Shown: one piece after another, positions 12,019 to 22,110 of the stretch
Layout: every line of letters begins with the position of its first letter
Position numbering within the stretch: position 1 is the stretch's first letter
Source of the DNA: Scatophagus argus
Taxonomy: Eukaryota > Chordata > Actinopteri > Scatophagidae
Direction: 5' to 3'
NCBI RefSeq assembly: GCF_020382885.2
Contig: NC_058499.1
Coordinates: 377,001 to 441,000 of the forward strand
Length of the DNA: 64,000 nucleotides
Translations under genes and position numbers: made by a program
Notes under the pieces: model-generated
Database searches by the model: none
Seen by the model: only the letters and a program-made list of their open reading frames with translations
What the model was told of the DNA's origin: nothing

Positions 12019-13270
12019 CCAGAGGGAAGTGAAAGAGCAAACAGCTTTTCGTTCTCGATTCACAATAAAAAACTGAGAAAAAGGGGAAATTAGCTTGAGT
12101 AGAAAAGAAAGTAGAAGTCAGATGGTTGGTCTCACTTCCAGTACAAACCCTGTGTGTGTGCGTGTCTGTGCTTGTGTGTCTGTGTGTGTGTGTGGACGCT
12201 GACCCAGAAAGCTGGAGGTCACAGAGGTCACAGGAGCAGAGAGGATGACAAGTCCTGACCTCCTCGTCTCTCTCTCCTTCACTCAGCAGACGCTCCACTT
12301 CCACTTCGTTTCCATTCGCTATGTGCTACAACACACACACACACACACACACACAGAGATGCACACGCACGCACATTAATGTGCTTTCAGCAGGAGGAAG
12401 TCTGACTGTTTCAGGGTCACTGGAGAAACATCAACACTCAGCACCAGTGACTCCAGTCTGAATCTGGACTTTAAACTGGTGAGAGTGAAGGATTGTGGGA
12501 CGTGTAGTTCAGGAGCACAAGCTCACCTCAAACAGACAGTGGATGGGCGTGGCTGCGCTGTGAGACAGCAGACTCATCCTCTCTTTGAACAGAACCTTGT
12601 CACTCAGTCCACCAGAGCCCTGAGGGGACACGAACAAGACGACCAGGACATGGACACCCTGCAACAGAGAAGTTCGTGTGTGTGTGTGTGTGAGTGTGTG
12701 TGTGTGTGACTCACAGCGTGTGTGTCCTGCAGTTTCCCCAGGCTGATGTACTCCACAGCAGCTTCAAAGGTGCTCAGACAGTAGCTGAGCTCGTCTTTAC
12801 TGGAGTGGCTGAAGCAGAAGTTCCTGATGTAGCTCAGGTTGGCCATCCTGATGACGAGCAACAAAAACCAGGTGACACAGACAGACAGCCAACAGCATCC
12901 TGACCCGTAACATCCGCAGACGGTTCTACACACAGGAAGTGACCTGCAGTAGGCGCTCTGAGTTCAACAGTTTCAGCAGCTGCCGCAGAGGATCTTGGCA
13001 GTCAGAGGGACACCTGCAGCTGCAGATGGACCGACTCCACGTGGGTCCTCAGAGGCAGTCTGCTCGTGTCAGAACATGGACTACAATGTGGTTAGTGTGT
13101 GCAGTGTGGTTAAGCTTGGACGAGGAGGACGGTGCAAGTCTGTCCATCCAGAGCTTCCACACTCAGCTTGAGGTATTCATGTCCCAGAGAGGATAAATCC
13201 AACACTGACCCAGTCTGTTTACTCCACAGACCTCAGGTCAGCTGCTCTGTGTGCTCACCCTGATCCCCCA

Positions 13271-13316
<46 letters not shown>

Positions 13317-16300
13317 TCACACAGACACAGACACACTCACTCACCAGTTGGGGATTTCTGTCTTCACCAGCAGGTAGAGGACAACAGACAGCAGGTCGTC
13401 TGCACTCACAGCTTCTATGCTGACTGAAGACAGAGGACAGAGTACAGAGGACAGATCAGCTGCTGACAGTCCCATTCTGTCCAAACCAAATGACTAAAGC
13501 GGCTGCTGGACAAACATGAATCAGCAGCGTGCAGGCTGACAGAGCAGTTTGCGTTGAGTCCTGCAGTGCGGCTGTGGCTGCTGCCGCATGCTCAAGTGGA
13601 CGGAGTGTGGAAGCAGGAGAGGAGACGGACAGGTACAAACCGGTGCGTCTGGGCGTCTGCGTGGCCGTCAGGGTGACTCGGCGCAGGCACAGCAGTTTGA
13701 GGAGGGGGGACGTCTGCTGGTTGAGCTGACTCAGCTCTCTCTTCGCCCGGGACAGATTTATACTGCAGACACACAACATGAAGAGCCACTGAGGGTGAGA
13801 CGACGTGTGCACATGCTGAGGTCATGTGACGGCAACCATCTCCATGACAACCACACAGACTGCATTACTCTTTTCGCACATCGACTGTACAGAGGAACTA
13901 CTTTTTATTACGCCACAGTAACATCTGTGTTCATGAAGAAAAGTATCAGCTGTTCATGAATATTTCTTATTATTATCTACAGATCGGCTGTATTTTCATA
14001 CAGCTGACTAATTTCTAAATAAATCAATGGCATTAGAGCTCACTTGTTTCCATTACTTTGACTGTGAGACCTGTTTTCCCATCTTATATCGAAATCCTCC
14101 TCTACTGCTGCGTTTAGACAGACAATAAAGAGTGCAGTGTTTTCAATAAGTTCTACGTTCTCGGAGCGTTCTTGAATGCAGCAGGGAACCACAACCCCTC
14201 AGCCTGACGTGAAGAAACTCTACACGTTGTATGCGATCTGACTTTGAGGTTGCAACCAGCAGCAGTCGAGTGGGTGGAGGAGGTGGAGGACTGACCTGAA
14301 CTCAGGTTTGACTCCTAGCTCCTTCTGCTGCAGCTCCTGCAGACTCCTGCTGGTCTTGTTGAAGGCGGCGTCCTGTTGATGAGCAGCACAACAGACATGA
14401 GATCAGTTCATCATAAAGACTGGAGATGCTAAAAACTACATGTACACTGCATTCACAGGAGCCACAGTGCTGACTGTGTTTTAGGTCTTCCAGGTGCAGA
14501 CCTCAAAATGTGGACACAAGAAACCAAACTATGTGGATGTAGTCAGTTTCCTCCTCCACCTGCAGGGAGCAGTTTCCTTCTCAGAGTATCTCTTAGTTAT
14601 TAACTCACACCCACCTGGCTGGCTTCAAGCGTTCCCACGAAGTTAAAAATTAAATCATGGATGCCATGATGAACGTACATCTGGGAGGAGGAGGAGGAAA
14701 CACACAGACAACGTTTCAGTTTACACAACACCAGAGAGGGCAAGTTAGCAAGAACCAAGAATCTTATTTGGTGACTTCATTGGTTGATTTTTTGAAAGTA
14801 TTTTTAATTACAATAAAGGCTGACGATGAGCACAGGAAGAACACCATCTAAAAATGTGTGTCCTTTGGCCTTCGCTCAGCCTTACCTCCACCGCCTGTTT
14901 CAGCAGGCTCATCTGAAGCTCCTGCTTCGCCAGAACTTTCTGTGGAGAAGAAAACCGAGTCATCAGAGCAGTAAATGTGGCTCACAGCAAAGCAGAACCT
15001 CATCTGACTGTGACGAGAACACGGAGACAGATGGACTCCTCACACGTCCTCGTGTCCACCCATCAAGCAGATGGATCAGGACCTGTAGGTGTGTCCTGCA
15101 GAGGAGCCTAACATCACACTGAAACTGCTGCTGTCTCATCTTTAATTCTATAAAATGGCAAAACAAAGTGACGTCTTCAAGTTCTTCTTTTGACCAAGCA
15201 ACAGTCCAGAACCCAAAGACCTTTTGAAGTTTGAAAAATGACTGAAAGGACTGATTAAGGGACTGACGGCTGCAGCAGGATGACAGGATCATCACCGACC
15301 GTCCAACGGGTTAAAGGAGTTAATATTAGTTCTAATGAAAGCAAGTTTCTCTAACTGCTGTTGCCTCGTTACTGCAGCTTCGTGTGCAGTTTGTGACCGC
15401 AATGAAAATGCTGAACGGCAACACATCTGGATCATTTCAGCAGGTAACACATGCAGTGAACTTTGGAAATCAAACATTTTTCTGTTACGTTTTAAGTCTG
15501 TGGTCACCGCAGCTAAATGTGATAGACAAACGATTTTTCTCAGCAGACGTCTTCATCAGAACCAGACTGAGCTTACAGGTCGGCTCAGAGTTTCGGTGTG
15601 TGCCGTTTGGTCAGCGTGGGAAATCCCACCACCTCCGTAAAGCATTAACATCAGCTCAAAATGGCCGACGAGAAATCGCCCCAGTTGGTTACTGAGCGCC
15701 GTCTCTTCCAGGAGTAATAAACTGGATTTCATTAAGTATGGAGTCTTCTGAAGTGACTGATTGTTTCCCAGTTATTAGTCAGAGCCCAAACTGAGATAAT
15801 ACCTAACTGCTGTCGTCACAGTGTTACACTGGAGGCTCTCATTAATGTCCACTCGTGTTTGTCTCCAACCCAACATGTCTCGTCCTGCAGGTCAGCTGCT
15901 ACTCACCAGACGAGAGTCTCTCAGCAGACACTGAAGACATTTGGTGTAAAGTCCGTTCACTGAGTCCTGAGAGGACAGAGGACAGTTAGTTTAACCTCTC
16001 GTCTTCAACAGATCTCCTGCATCTGTTTATCAGAGGTACTTTTAAAGGAAAAATACACCCAAAAAATCCAGCTGTGAGAGTAAGAAGACATTTTCACCAG
16101 AAGTTTGAAATACAGAAAAAAATTCTTTCAGATAAAATGATTTGCTTTGTGCTTTGTGTTAGATTAAGTTGTCAAGGAGAGAGGAAGAGAACACAAACGT
16201 GGAGGATGTTGAAGAAGAAAGGAAAAGGGAGGAGGTGACAGGACAAAAGAGGACAAAGACGATGAAAAAGAAGGCAAAGTTGAGGACGACACAGGAAAAG

Positions 16301-19189
16301 GACAGAAGAACAGAACTTGTCCTACTATGTGGTGTCTCAGTCCTTTCCTCTCCTGCTCTCTGAAGGTCTGGCAGAAGCCCTGGACCAGCTTGTCCAGTTT
16401 CTGGGCGTGGCGGCCCAGGAACTCCCTGACGTCGTCCAGGTTCTTCAGGCAGTAGGGGGTCTGTGGGCTGTGCTCGGCCGGGCCCGGGTCCACCTCCACA
16501 GGCCTGGAGATGCACAGGATGCTGTAACTCTGCTCCTGGTCATTGTAGAAGGTCTCATCGAACAGGATGGGAACAGATGCCGGGGCCGGGAAGCCGGATC
16601 CCAGCAGGACCTGCCTGTCCTGGATCCTGACCTCCTGCAATAAACCAACGCTGCTGGTGAACAGGCTCACAGTATTTATCACAGAAGCACCCAAAGCATC
16701 TGGACTAAAACCCGTTAGTCTGCCTGTCAGTACTGTCTGACTTCCTGTCTGTGGCCCTCAGTTCTGAGCTCTTTGGTTGCCACTGAAGCTCCGTGTTATT
16801 AAAAGCTTTGGAAAGCCAACAGAAGCTTCTTGTTAAAATATCAACTCTGATAAACTCTGAGTTTAATTCTGTGAAGCGTCTCTCTGACTTTCAGTCAAGT
16901 GATTTTGGAGCATCACGGATTTACTTCAGAGTTTGGAAGCAGCACTTTGAGCGGTGATGGAGCTGATGTTTATGAGGTAAAGCCGAGTGTCACGGGGGAC
17001 AAACCTTTCCGTCCACAGTGTGGTACCCGTCCTCCGCCGGCTGCAGGACATAGCTGTCGAACTGAGAGTCTGAGAAGCTGCTGACGGTCAAACTTCCACA
17101 ACACGGCACCAAAATCTGCAGGAGGTCAACAACTTTTACTTTTCAATTCATGAACAACTGAAGACAGATTTGAACTGATTTACAGTTAGAAAGCAACATC
17201 TCTGGTCATATGAAAATTCTGTGTTTTTGGCCATTCTTTAATAATACTACATTATATTAATAATATACTGAACAATATATAAGCTCCTTCACAGTTATAA
17301 CCACAGCCTCTTAACAAATGTGTGACAGCATGCAGGGACTAGAGCCTCCTCTACAGGGGACCCGCGCCCGGACTTTAGGTCCACAGCATTTGGGCAAACA
17401 GGTGGAGCTCATTACCACTCAAACGGTATAACTCAAGGTGAGAACATGACGGACATCAGGACTGCAATCACTGAGCTGAAAGGCAGGAAACGAACTGACT
17501 AACAGATTTTATGGTTTGGGTTCCTGCTGACTCTGACCACAGCTTCCAGTGAAGGTCACAGCAGCTCTAAGGTATTCTGGCTGCCTGCTCGTTTCAGACA
17601 CTTTGAGTTGGTGTTTCATTGGTTTTTAAACACAGATGATATCTGACGAACTTCTCCCATTTGGGATGCAGAAATCCTCCAGGACACGTGGATCAGAGAA
17701 GGAAACTTTGATCCTGTGTTGAGCTGCTGCTCATCTGATGGCCTTCAGATGATCAGAGCCGCTGATGTGATCCTCGTCTGCTGAGGATTCAAACATCCTG
17801 ACGAGCTCAAACACATTAGCTGTTGTTCGACATTTGAGCCTTTTCTGGCTGGGCTTGTAGAGCCTCGTGTGACTGAGCTGACCTCACGGCATCTCATTCT
17901 GCCACCTCCCCTGACTGAATACAGCCTGAGAAAAGAGGTGAGGAAAGTGTGGGCTGAGAGAGAGCCAAACCCACAACAAAACCCCCTGAAGCCGACCGAC
18001 AGCTGTGCTTTACTCCGAGTCTGATCTCCTCTGATCTGACACGAGTCTGATCCCGTCTGGGGAATCCAATGAACTGGTTTAGAGGGAAAAGTCTTCAGTA
18101 CATCGGGGCACTGGCCATATTGAGAGAACGAGCATTGGGGAGGACGTGATAAGTGAAATGAGCTGCTGTAGTTTTGTTGGCAGATGTTATTTCACACCTG
18201 CTGCATCCCACCACAGTCCCTGTTAAACCAGACTGACACCAGACATGGAGCACTTCCTCCTCAGGAGCTTCTGCACCACAGCAGAAACTCCAAGTCCACA
18301 TTAGAGAGGAAAGGAGCGTGAGGAAAGATGCTATGAAGAGGTGCAAACACAGAGACGAAGGACAGGCCTCAGGAGGACTGCGGATCTGCACTAAAAACCT
18401 CCCACGGCTCATCGCTAATTTCACCGTGTGTTAAATAAAGATTCAAGGAGCTTTGCTGTCATTTCACACATGTAGAAACATGAGGTGGAACCAAATTAGT
18501 TTCCCCGGTCCCAGTTTAAGCCCAATAACCTACAAAATTTGCTCCCCGGGCGCTTGATGCTGCCCACTGCTGCTGTGTGTGTTTCACTGCATGTAATTTG
18601 CCGGGTGTTGCATGTGTGTGTTCAACTAAGGATGGGTCAAATGCAGAAGACGAATTCAGTGTGTGTATGTAAAAACATATATACTGTCAATAAAGCCATT
18701 CTTAATTTTCTCTCTTAATTCTCTTAAATATGTAAATACTATAAATATAAAACAACACTATATAAATATAAACACGACCAGAATAAAAAAATATAAATAT
18801 AAATATAATTATAATTATAATAATAAATAATATTCATTATTTAAATAACTGACTGTGTGTGAGACCAGAGACAAACTGGGAAATGCATCCAGCCAATCGT
18901 GTCGCACAGCTGAGATTCAGGCCAGTTTGAGTTAACAGGAAGGAGCAGGTTCAGACTCCGTCAACCTTTAGACCACCACTTTAGACACCTGACTGCAGTG
19001 TGCTGCATGGGGTTTTGTCAGAGTTCACTAACAACATGTGGTAACACCATTCAGCTCAGACTCAACTACAGGACAGGAGGGACTCACGATGCCATGCAGC
19101 TCTGCCACTCGGCTGCAGAGGTCCGGTCTCTGCTTCTCCAGCGCCAGGTAGAAAGGATTCTTCAGGATGTTCTCATCATATACAGCCAT
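6641..19189 (-). CDS. ankrd27: Ankyrin repeat domain-containing protein 27 (VARP), 27 coding exons
   Basis: VARP is an endosomal hub: a guanine-nucleotide exchange factor for RAB21 through its VPS9 domain, an effector of RAB32/RAB38, a partner of the SNARE VAMP7, and a binder of retromer/retriever through VPS29. The rebuilt frame has 27 coding exons and 1066 residues (human 1050), with every junction GT-AG and in phase. It opens [19 protein letters not shown], close to human [17 protein letters not shown], and ends SSELV. Domain order is N-terminal region (1-194), helical linker and VPS9 (about 195-371), zinc fingernail 1 (428-437), ankyrin block 1 (about 455-606), VAMP7-binding linker (607-701), zinc fingernail 2 (702-711), ankyrin block 2 (about 717-880) and a divergent tail. 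The start codon follows a short 5' untranslated part of the same exon (19210-19190, after an AG acceptor), so at least one further upstream non-coding exon exists. Exon positions are in the segment entries. Confidence 0.95.
7531..7566. repeat. (CA)n microsatellite, ANKRD27 intron
   Basis: About 34 bases of CA with one CG interruption lie about 75 bases upstream (transcript sense) of the coding exon 24 acceptor. They read UG repeats in the transcript. Confidence 0.9.
7783..8982 (-). other. ankrd27: ANKRD27 coding exons 21-23 (ankyrin block 2)
   Basis: Exons 8982-8788, 8224-8105 and 7956-7783 encode residues 717-879. Repeat signatures are [70 protein letters not shown] and [16 protein letters not shown]. 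All three acceptors are preceded by UG repeats in the transcript. Confidence 0.92.
8226..8252. repeat. (CA)n microsatellite forming the 3' splice-site tract of ANKRD27 exon 22
   Basis: The plus-strand CA run abuts the exon at 8224. In transcript sense, about 12 UG repeats are followed directly by UAAG and the exon, so the repeat replaces a normal polypyrimidine tract. Confidence 0.9.
9081..9756 (-). other. ankrd27: ANKRD27 coding exons 17-20 (VAMP7-binding linker and zinc fingernail 2)
   Basis: Exons 9756-9706, 9549-9433, 9319-9275 and 9197-9081 encode residues 607-716. A serine-rich stretch ([16 protein letters not shown]) leads into [20 protein letters not shown], nearly identical to human, which in mammals contributes to binding the VAMP7 SNARE and longin surface. 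[10 protein letters not shown] at 702-711 is the second zinc fingernail. An acidic insert (DEDEEDEGE) precedes it. Confidence 0.92.
11330..11572. mobile_element. Degraded MITE-like element in an ANKRD27 intron
   Basis: This segment between coding exons 14 and 15 aligns by eye with the element at 63722-63976. Shared blocks include GATGATGTCTTTCGGAGCCA, GATCAGGAGGTTGAG, the ACAGTAT.GA.TTCC block and the terminal CATCCATCTTTATATGCAGT. The left end is degraded (ATAAGACGGCCATCATGTC). It looks like an old non-autonomous transposon copy. Confidence 0.65.
11612..11644. repeat. (GT)n microsatellite beside the ANKRD27 exon 14 donor
   Basis: About 33 bases of GT lie roughly 10 bases past the donor at 11655. 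In transcript sense this is a CA repeat directly downstream of a 5' splice site, a known type of hnRNP L binding context. Confidence 0.9.
11982..12017. repeat. (GT)n microsatellite, ANKRD27 intron
   Basis: About 35 bases of GT (CA in the transcript) lie some 45 bases upstream of the coding exon 13 acceptor. Confidence 0.9.
12328..12354. repeat. (CA)n microsatellite at the ANKRD27 exon 12 acceptor
   Basis: In transcript sense about 11-12 UG repeats run into UUGUAG at the exon boundary at 12325. The repeat again stands in for the polypyrimidine tract. Confidence 0.9.
12715..14939 (-). other. ankrd27: ANKRD27 coding exons 5-10 (helical linker and VPS9 domain)
   Basis: Exons 14939-14886, 14680-14615, 14372-14296, 13762-13641, 13423-13345 and 12847-12715 encode residues 195-371. 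The VPS9 core is clear: [20 protein letters not shown], then [20 protein letters not shown], then [11 protein letters not shown] and [15 protein letters not shown]. The Asp of SADD, Pro of EIPNW and Tyr of LSYIRNF, conserved in RAB5-subfamily exchange domains, are all present, so exchange activity is plausible. Confidence 0.92.
13272..13313. repeat. (CA)n microsatellite, ANKRD27 intron
   Basis: About 42 bases of perfect CA (UG in the transcript) lie roughly 30 bases downstream of the exon 9 donor at 13344. Confidence 0.9.
18425..18705 (+). repeat. 3' part of a teleost tRNA-derived SINE
   Basis: The block GGATGGGTCAAATGCAGAAG, preceded by GCCGGGTGTTGCATGTGTGT, is the usual tail region of a common teleost SINE ending in an AATAAAG-type terminus. 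Its likely 5' tRNA-like head is seen in other copies in this window (25360-25622 minus and 47572-47660 plus). The family is known to me only as a pattern; no database name is claimed. Confidence 0.6.
18706..18845. repeat. AT-rich ATAAATAT simple-sequence stretch
   Basis: About 130 bases rich in TATAAATAT and AATAAT units directly follow the SINE tail. This is low-complexity DNA in ANKRD27 intron 1. Confidence 0.7.
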
Positions 19190-19817
19190 AAGGAGCTGGG
19201 AGTCTGGATCCTGGAGGGATGATGGAAGAAAGCCATTAGCTGTTTGTCTGAGAACCCAGCAGGCAGACATTTTCCATCAAACAGGAACCTGAAGCTGCTG
19301 CAGAGCATCACCAGACCCAGTGGGCTTCATCCTCTGGGAACCATGGAGGCACCGTTTTAGTCTGATTCATCCAGTAGCCGGAGACAAAACTGAGTCTGTG
19401 GTGGACTCACACACATCTCTCACTGACAGAGTGTCAGACAGACATTTGGTTTGCAGAGTTGATGTGTTTCAGCGCCCCCAGCTGTTCTGCAGAGATCTGG
19501 CAGACCTTCTTCACTGTGCGGAGGGTCCCACCATCACCATCATCTCCTTCACGTGAGACATGTGACCCAGCTCACAGCTTCAGGCTGTAAAACCTCACAC
19601 AGACAATGCAGTACAGTCAAGTGATGAAGTTCTGTTGAACTGGCTCTACGGTGGCCACATCAGGACACTTCAGCTTATCAGCTTCAGGTCTGAAGAGACT
19701 TGGCTGATCACCTGCAGACGAACGTTTCGTGCAATCTGAAAACGTGAGCAAAAAAGCTTGGTCGTCCGACTGCAGTGAAGTGACGTGATGTCTTCACTGT
19801 TAATAAGCATCATGCTG

Positions 19818-19872
19818 AAAATCAGAATCAGAATCAGAATCGTCTTTATTGCCATGTAAGTGAAGAGGTTTC
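19818..19872 (-). repeat. Retroelement 3' tail (AGAATCAGAATC...TTTATTGCC)
   Basis: Tandem AGAATC units followed by a TTTATTGCCA core are the hallmark of a widespread teleost LINE/SINE terminal sequence. A related copy has invaded the RING relic near 48.2 kb. Confidence 0.6.
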
Positions 19873-21534
19873 ACAAAATGAGCACAAAGTTCCACCACAC
19901 CAGAGCCAAGCACTCATTTGACGCTTTAATTTTGAAGACTGAAGTCTGTCACTGTGACGATCATATTAACTCATGACACAACCAATCAGCACACACTCAT
20001 ACTGTGAAAAAGATTAAGTATGAACTGAAGTGTGGGACTGACCGACCGGCTGCACCTGGACCCGAGCTGCCGACAGACACTAACCATCAAGCACCACATC
20101 TGAGTGCTGCTGTCTCTGAGACAACCAGACATGTCCATGTTCCCCACAGCATCAGCGACACAGGACAAAGCGGGACTTTATCCAGTTATTTAGTCCGTAA
20201 ACACTGACGGTGTCCTTTTTGTACAGACAGACGCTGTACTTCATAATGATGTCAGCTCACACTTTAAATCACGCATGAAGGAGCAATAAATTCAGTGGCT
20301 ACAAACATGAATACCATAATGAGCAGATGACCAAGACATAAAGCAATCTGTTCTGTTCAGACATCCTGTGAAAGAAACAGAGTTTCTTCAGTATAAAACT
20401 GATATCAGGTCTGTCGTTACGTCCACTGAACAGCTACACGACTTCCCTATGGATGGATCTATTGCAGCTGTTCAAACTCTTCGTCTCACCTCAGCGCTTT
20501 GCCCAGAGATCAGCCTCATCCTTCCTCAGCTCCAGTTCAGCAGAACAGAGACAGACGCCCCGCAGATCGGCCTCACGTCAGGCTGCTCGGCTGGGACGAG
20601 TCACATGACCCTCGTGGTCCTGGAAGCAAACCGCGTACTGCATGGTGCAGAGGAATGTAGGTCCTCTCGGGGTCAGCACGCCGTCACGTTACACACTCAT
20701 CAGACTGCAGCCACTCAGCTGACGCCTGAAGCTTACACAGCGTGTGATCATCCACACAAACAGACCTGAGACCAGCTACAGTCTAATCTTTGAATAATCA
20801 ATGCTACACTTCCAGATGATGACCATGTGATCACACTGTCTCCAGTTCAGCTCCAGGCTGAACCCGCAGCAAAAGGCTTAATACACGAGCAATCCTGAAA
20901 CGCTAAAGCACAATGAAGACAAAGAGGCCTGGACTGAGACATGTTTCACACCTGATGCTGCCAACACAGATAAGACAGGAAGTGGTGAAGCTGCTATTAG
21001 TGTCCAAAGCACAAACACACTCTGCTATCACAGAAAACAAATTAAAAACAATACATCCACACAACTGAAACAGCTTATCAATCAACTGCTGATCAACACT
21101 AACCCATTAATCAATGCAGCTGCTGAGTAGTAAAAATACTGATTGTCCTACATTAGAGCACATTAAATACATGCACACTATTCGTAAGAATATTCACATT
21201 AGCAAGAATGACAATCTGGACGCAGCCTAATTAATCCCAGAGGTACAACATAATGTGATGTCTCATTTGCTTTGAAAACTAAAAAACTAAAATATTTTTT
21301 TTACTTTCATGTAAGACCAACAAAAGCAGTGAATATATTTTTAAGCTGGAAGCAATGAACAAACTATTAATAAACATAGTTTATTAAACAGTATAAATAA
21401 ACAGTTATCTATTTTTGATGGACTAATCAATTTATCATCTTATCATTAGTGATCATCAACCCCTTTATTTATAACATCAAATAACCAATTAAAACCAAAC
21501 TGATCAGAAAAATGAACATTTGAACAAACGTCAC

Positions 21535-21596
21535 TGACCGCGGATTCTTCTTCGTCTTGTATGTCATCCAAGAGGCTTTGAAAGAACAACCATCTG
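21535..21596 (-). other. Candidate upstream exon (non-coding or unassigned)
   Basis: In minus orientation a good acceptor (TTTTTCCCACAG) at 21597 is followed by 62 bases and then GTCAGT. One frame is open and acidic (LFFQSLLDDIQDEEESA). It contains an ATG immediately after the acceptor that would make only a short upstream frame. The likeliest reading is a 5' untranslated exon of ANKRD27. A coding exon of an unrecognised gene is the alternative. Confidence 0.25.
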
Positions 21597-21635
21597 TGGG
21601 AAAAATGTATTCGATATGTACTTTGAGTTTTTAGT

Positions 21636-21722
21636 TTGGCTCATGTCCCATCTGCTAACATGGTGGGGGAGGGGCTTATGAGCTGTATTGCAGCCAGCCA
21701 CCAGGGGGCGATACACGTGTTG
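21636..21722. repeat. Partial MITE-like sequence
   Basis: The phrase GTATTGCAGCCAGCCACCAG followed by GGGGCG matches the central part of the element at 63722-63976. It is a fragment only. Confidence 0.55.
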
Positions 21723-22034
21723 GTGAAAAACCCTCTAGATCGAAGGGTTTCCTGTGTGGTAACAAACAGTAAACCGAACTAGTTCTTCATCGTATCTTCT
21801 AACAACATCTAACAATAATCAATAATCCATTTTAATAATGATACACTATTCCGACATCAATCCAACTGTTAACTTACTGAAGCAAACTTCAGCCTCAAAT
21901 CAAAAGGTGTCTGCCGTGTTTTGACCCATTGCAACTGAACTCACATCAGGCAGTCAGAATACGACAAGAAAATTTGATTTTGAAATGTGTTTCAGCGAGC
22001 TGAGTACGACCACAGATCCATCAGAGCAGGCAGG

Positions 22035-22110
22035 TGAAGAAAGACTTCCGGAGTGAAACATATAGCGAGCAGATGGCGGAGAAGGTCAGAGGGGCTGTTA
22101 TCAGTAGCAG
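22035..22110. promoter_or_regulatory. Candidate ANKRD27 promoter region
   Basis: An ETS-type site (ACTTCCGG on plus) and an ATGGCGGAG YY1-like site lie within 40 bases of each other. Such pairs are typical of TATA-less housekeeping promoters. The position, about 2.8 kb upstream of the ANKRD27 start exon, fits its first exon, but no clear donor marks that exon. This is inference from motifs. Confidence 0.25.

Larger units (their letters stand above)
10478..12619 (-). other. ankrd27: ANKRD27 coding exons 11-16 (zinc fingernail 1 and ankyrin block 1)
   Basis: Exons 12619-12527, 12325-12204, 11936-11854, 11771-11656, 11034-10942 and 10675-10478 encode residues 372-606. [10 protein letters not shown] at 428-437 is the first Cys-rich zinc motif known to bind VPS29. 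Ankyrin repeats follow, with signatures [45 protein letters not shown] and [16 protein letters not shown]. In mammals this block binds RAB32/RAB38. Confidence 0.93.
15907..19189 (-). other. ankrd27: ANKRD27 coding exons 1-4 (N-terminal region)
   Basis: Exons 19189-19088, 17115-17005, 16634-16326 and 15966-15907 encode residues 1-194. The first ends LHGI at a GTGAGT donor; the second begins ILVPCCGSL, matching human VLVPCKGSL. The third carries [20 protein letters not shown] and the [18 protein letters not shown] helix. Intron 1 is about 2 kb and contains SINE tail sequence. Confidence 0.9.

Noticed and set aside
20368-20769. 133-codon plus-strand open frame upstream of ANKRD27
   Set aside because: No domain and no nearby coding exons on that strand.
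22073-22087. ATGGCGGAGAAG followed by GTCAGA as a plus-strand first exon
   Set aside because: Only four codons, with no plus-strand exon downstream before FAAP24; it reads better as a YY1-type promoter motif.
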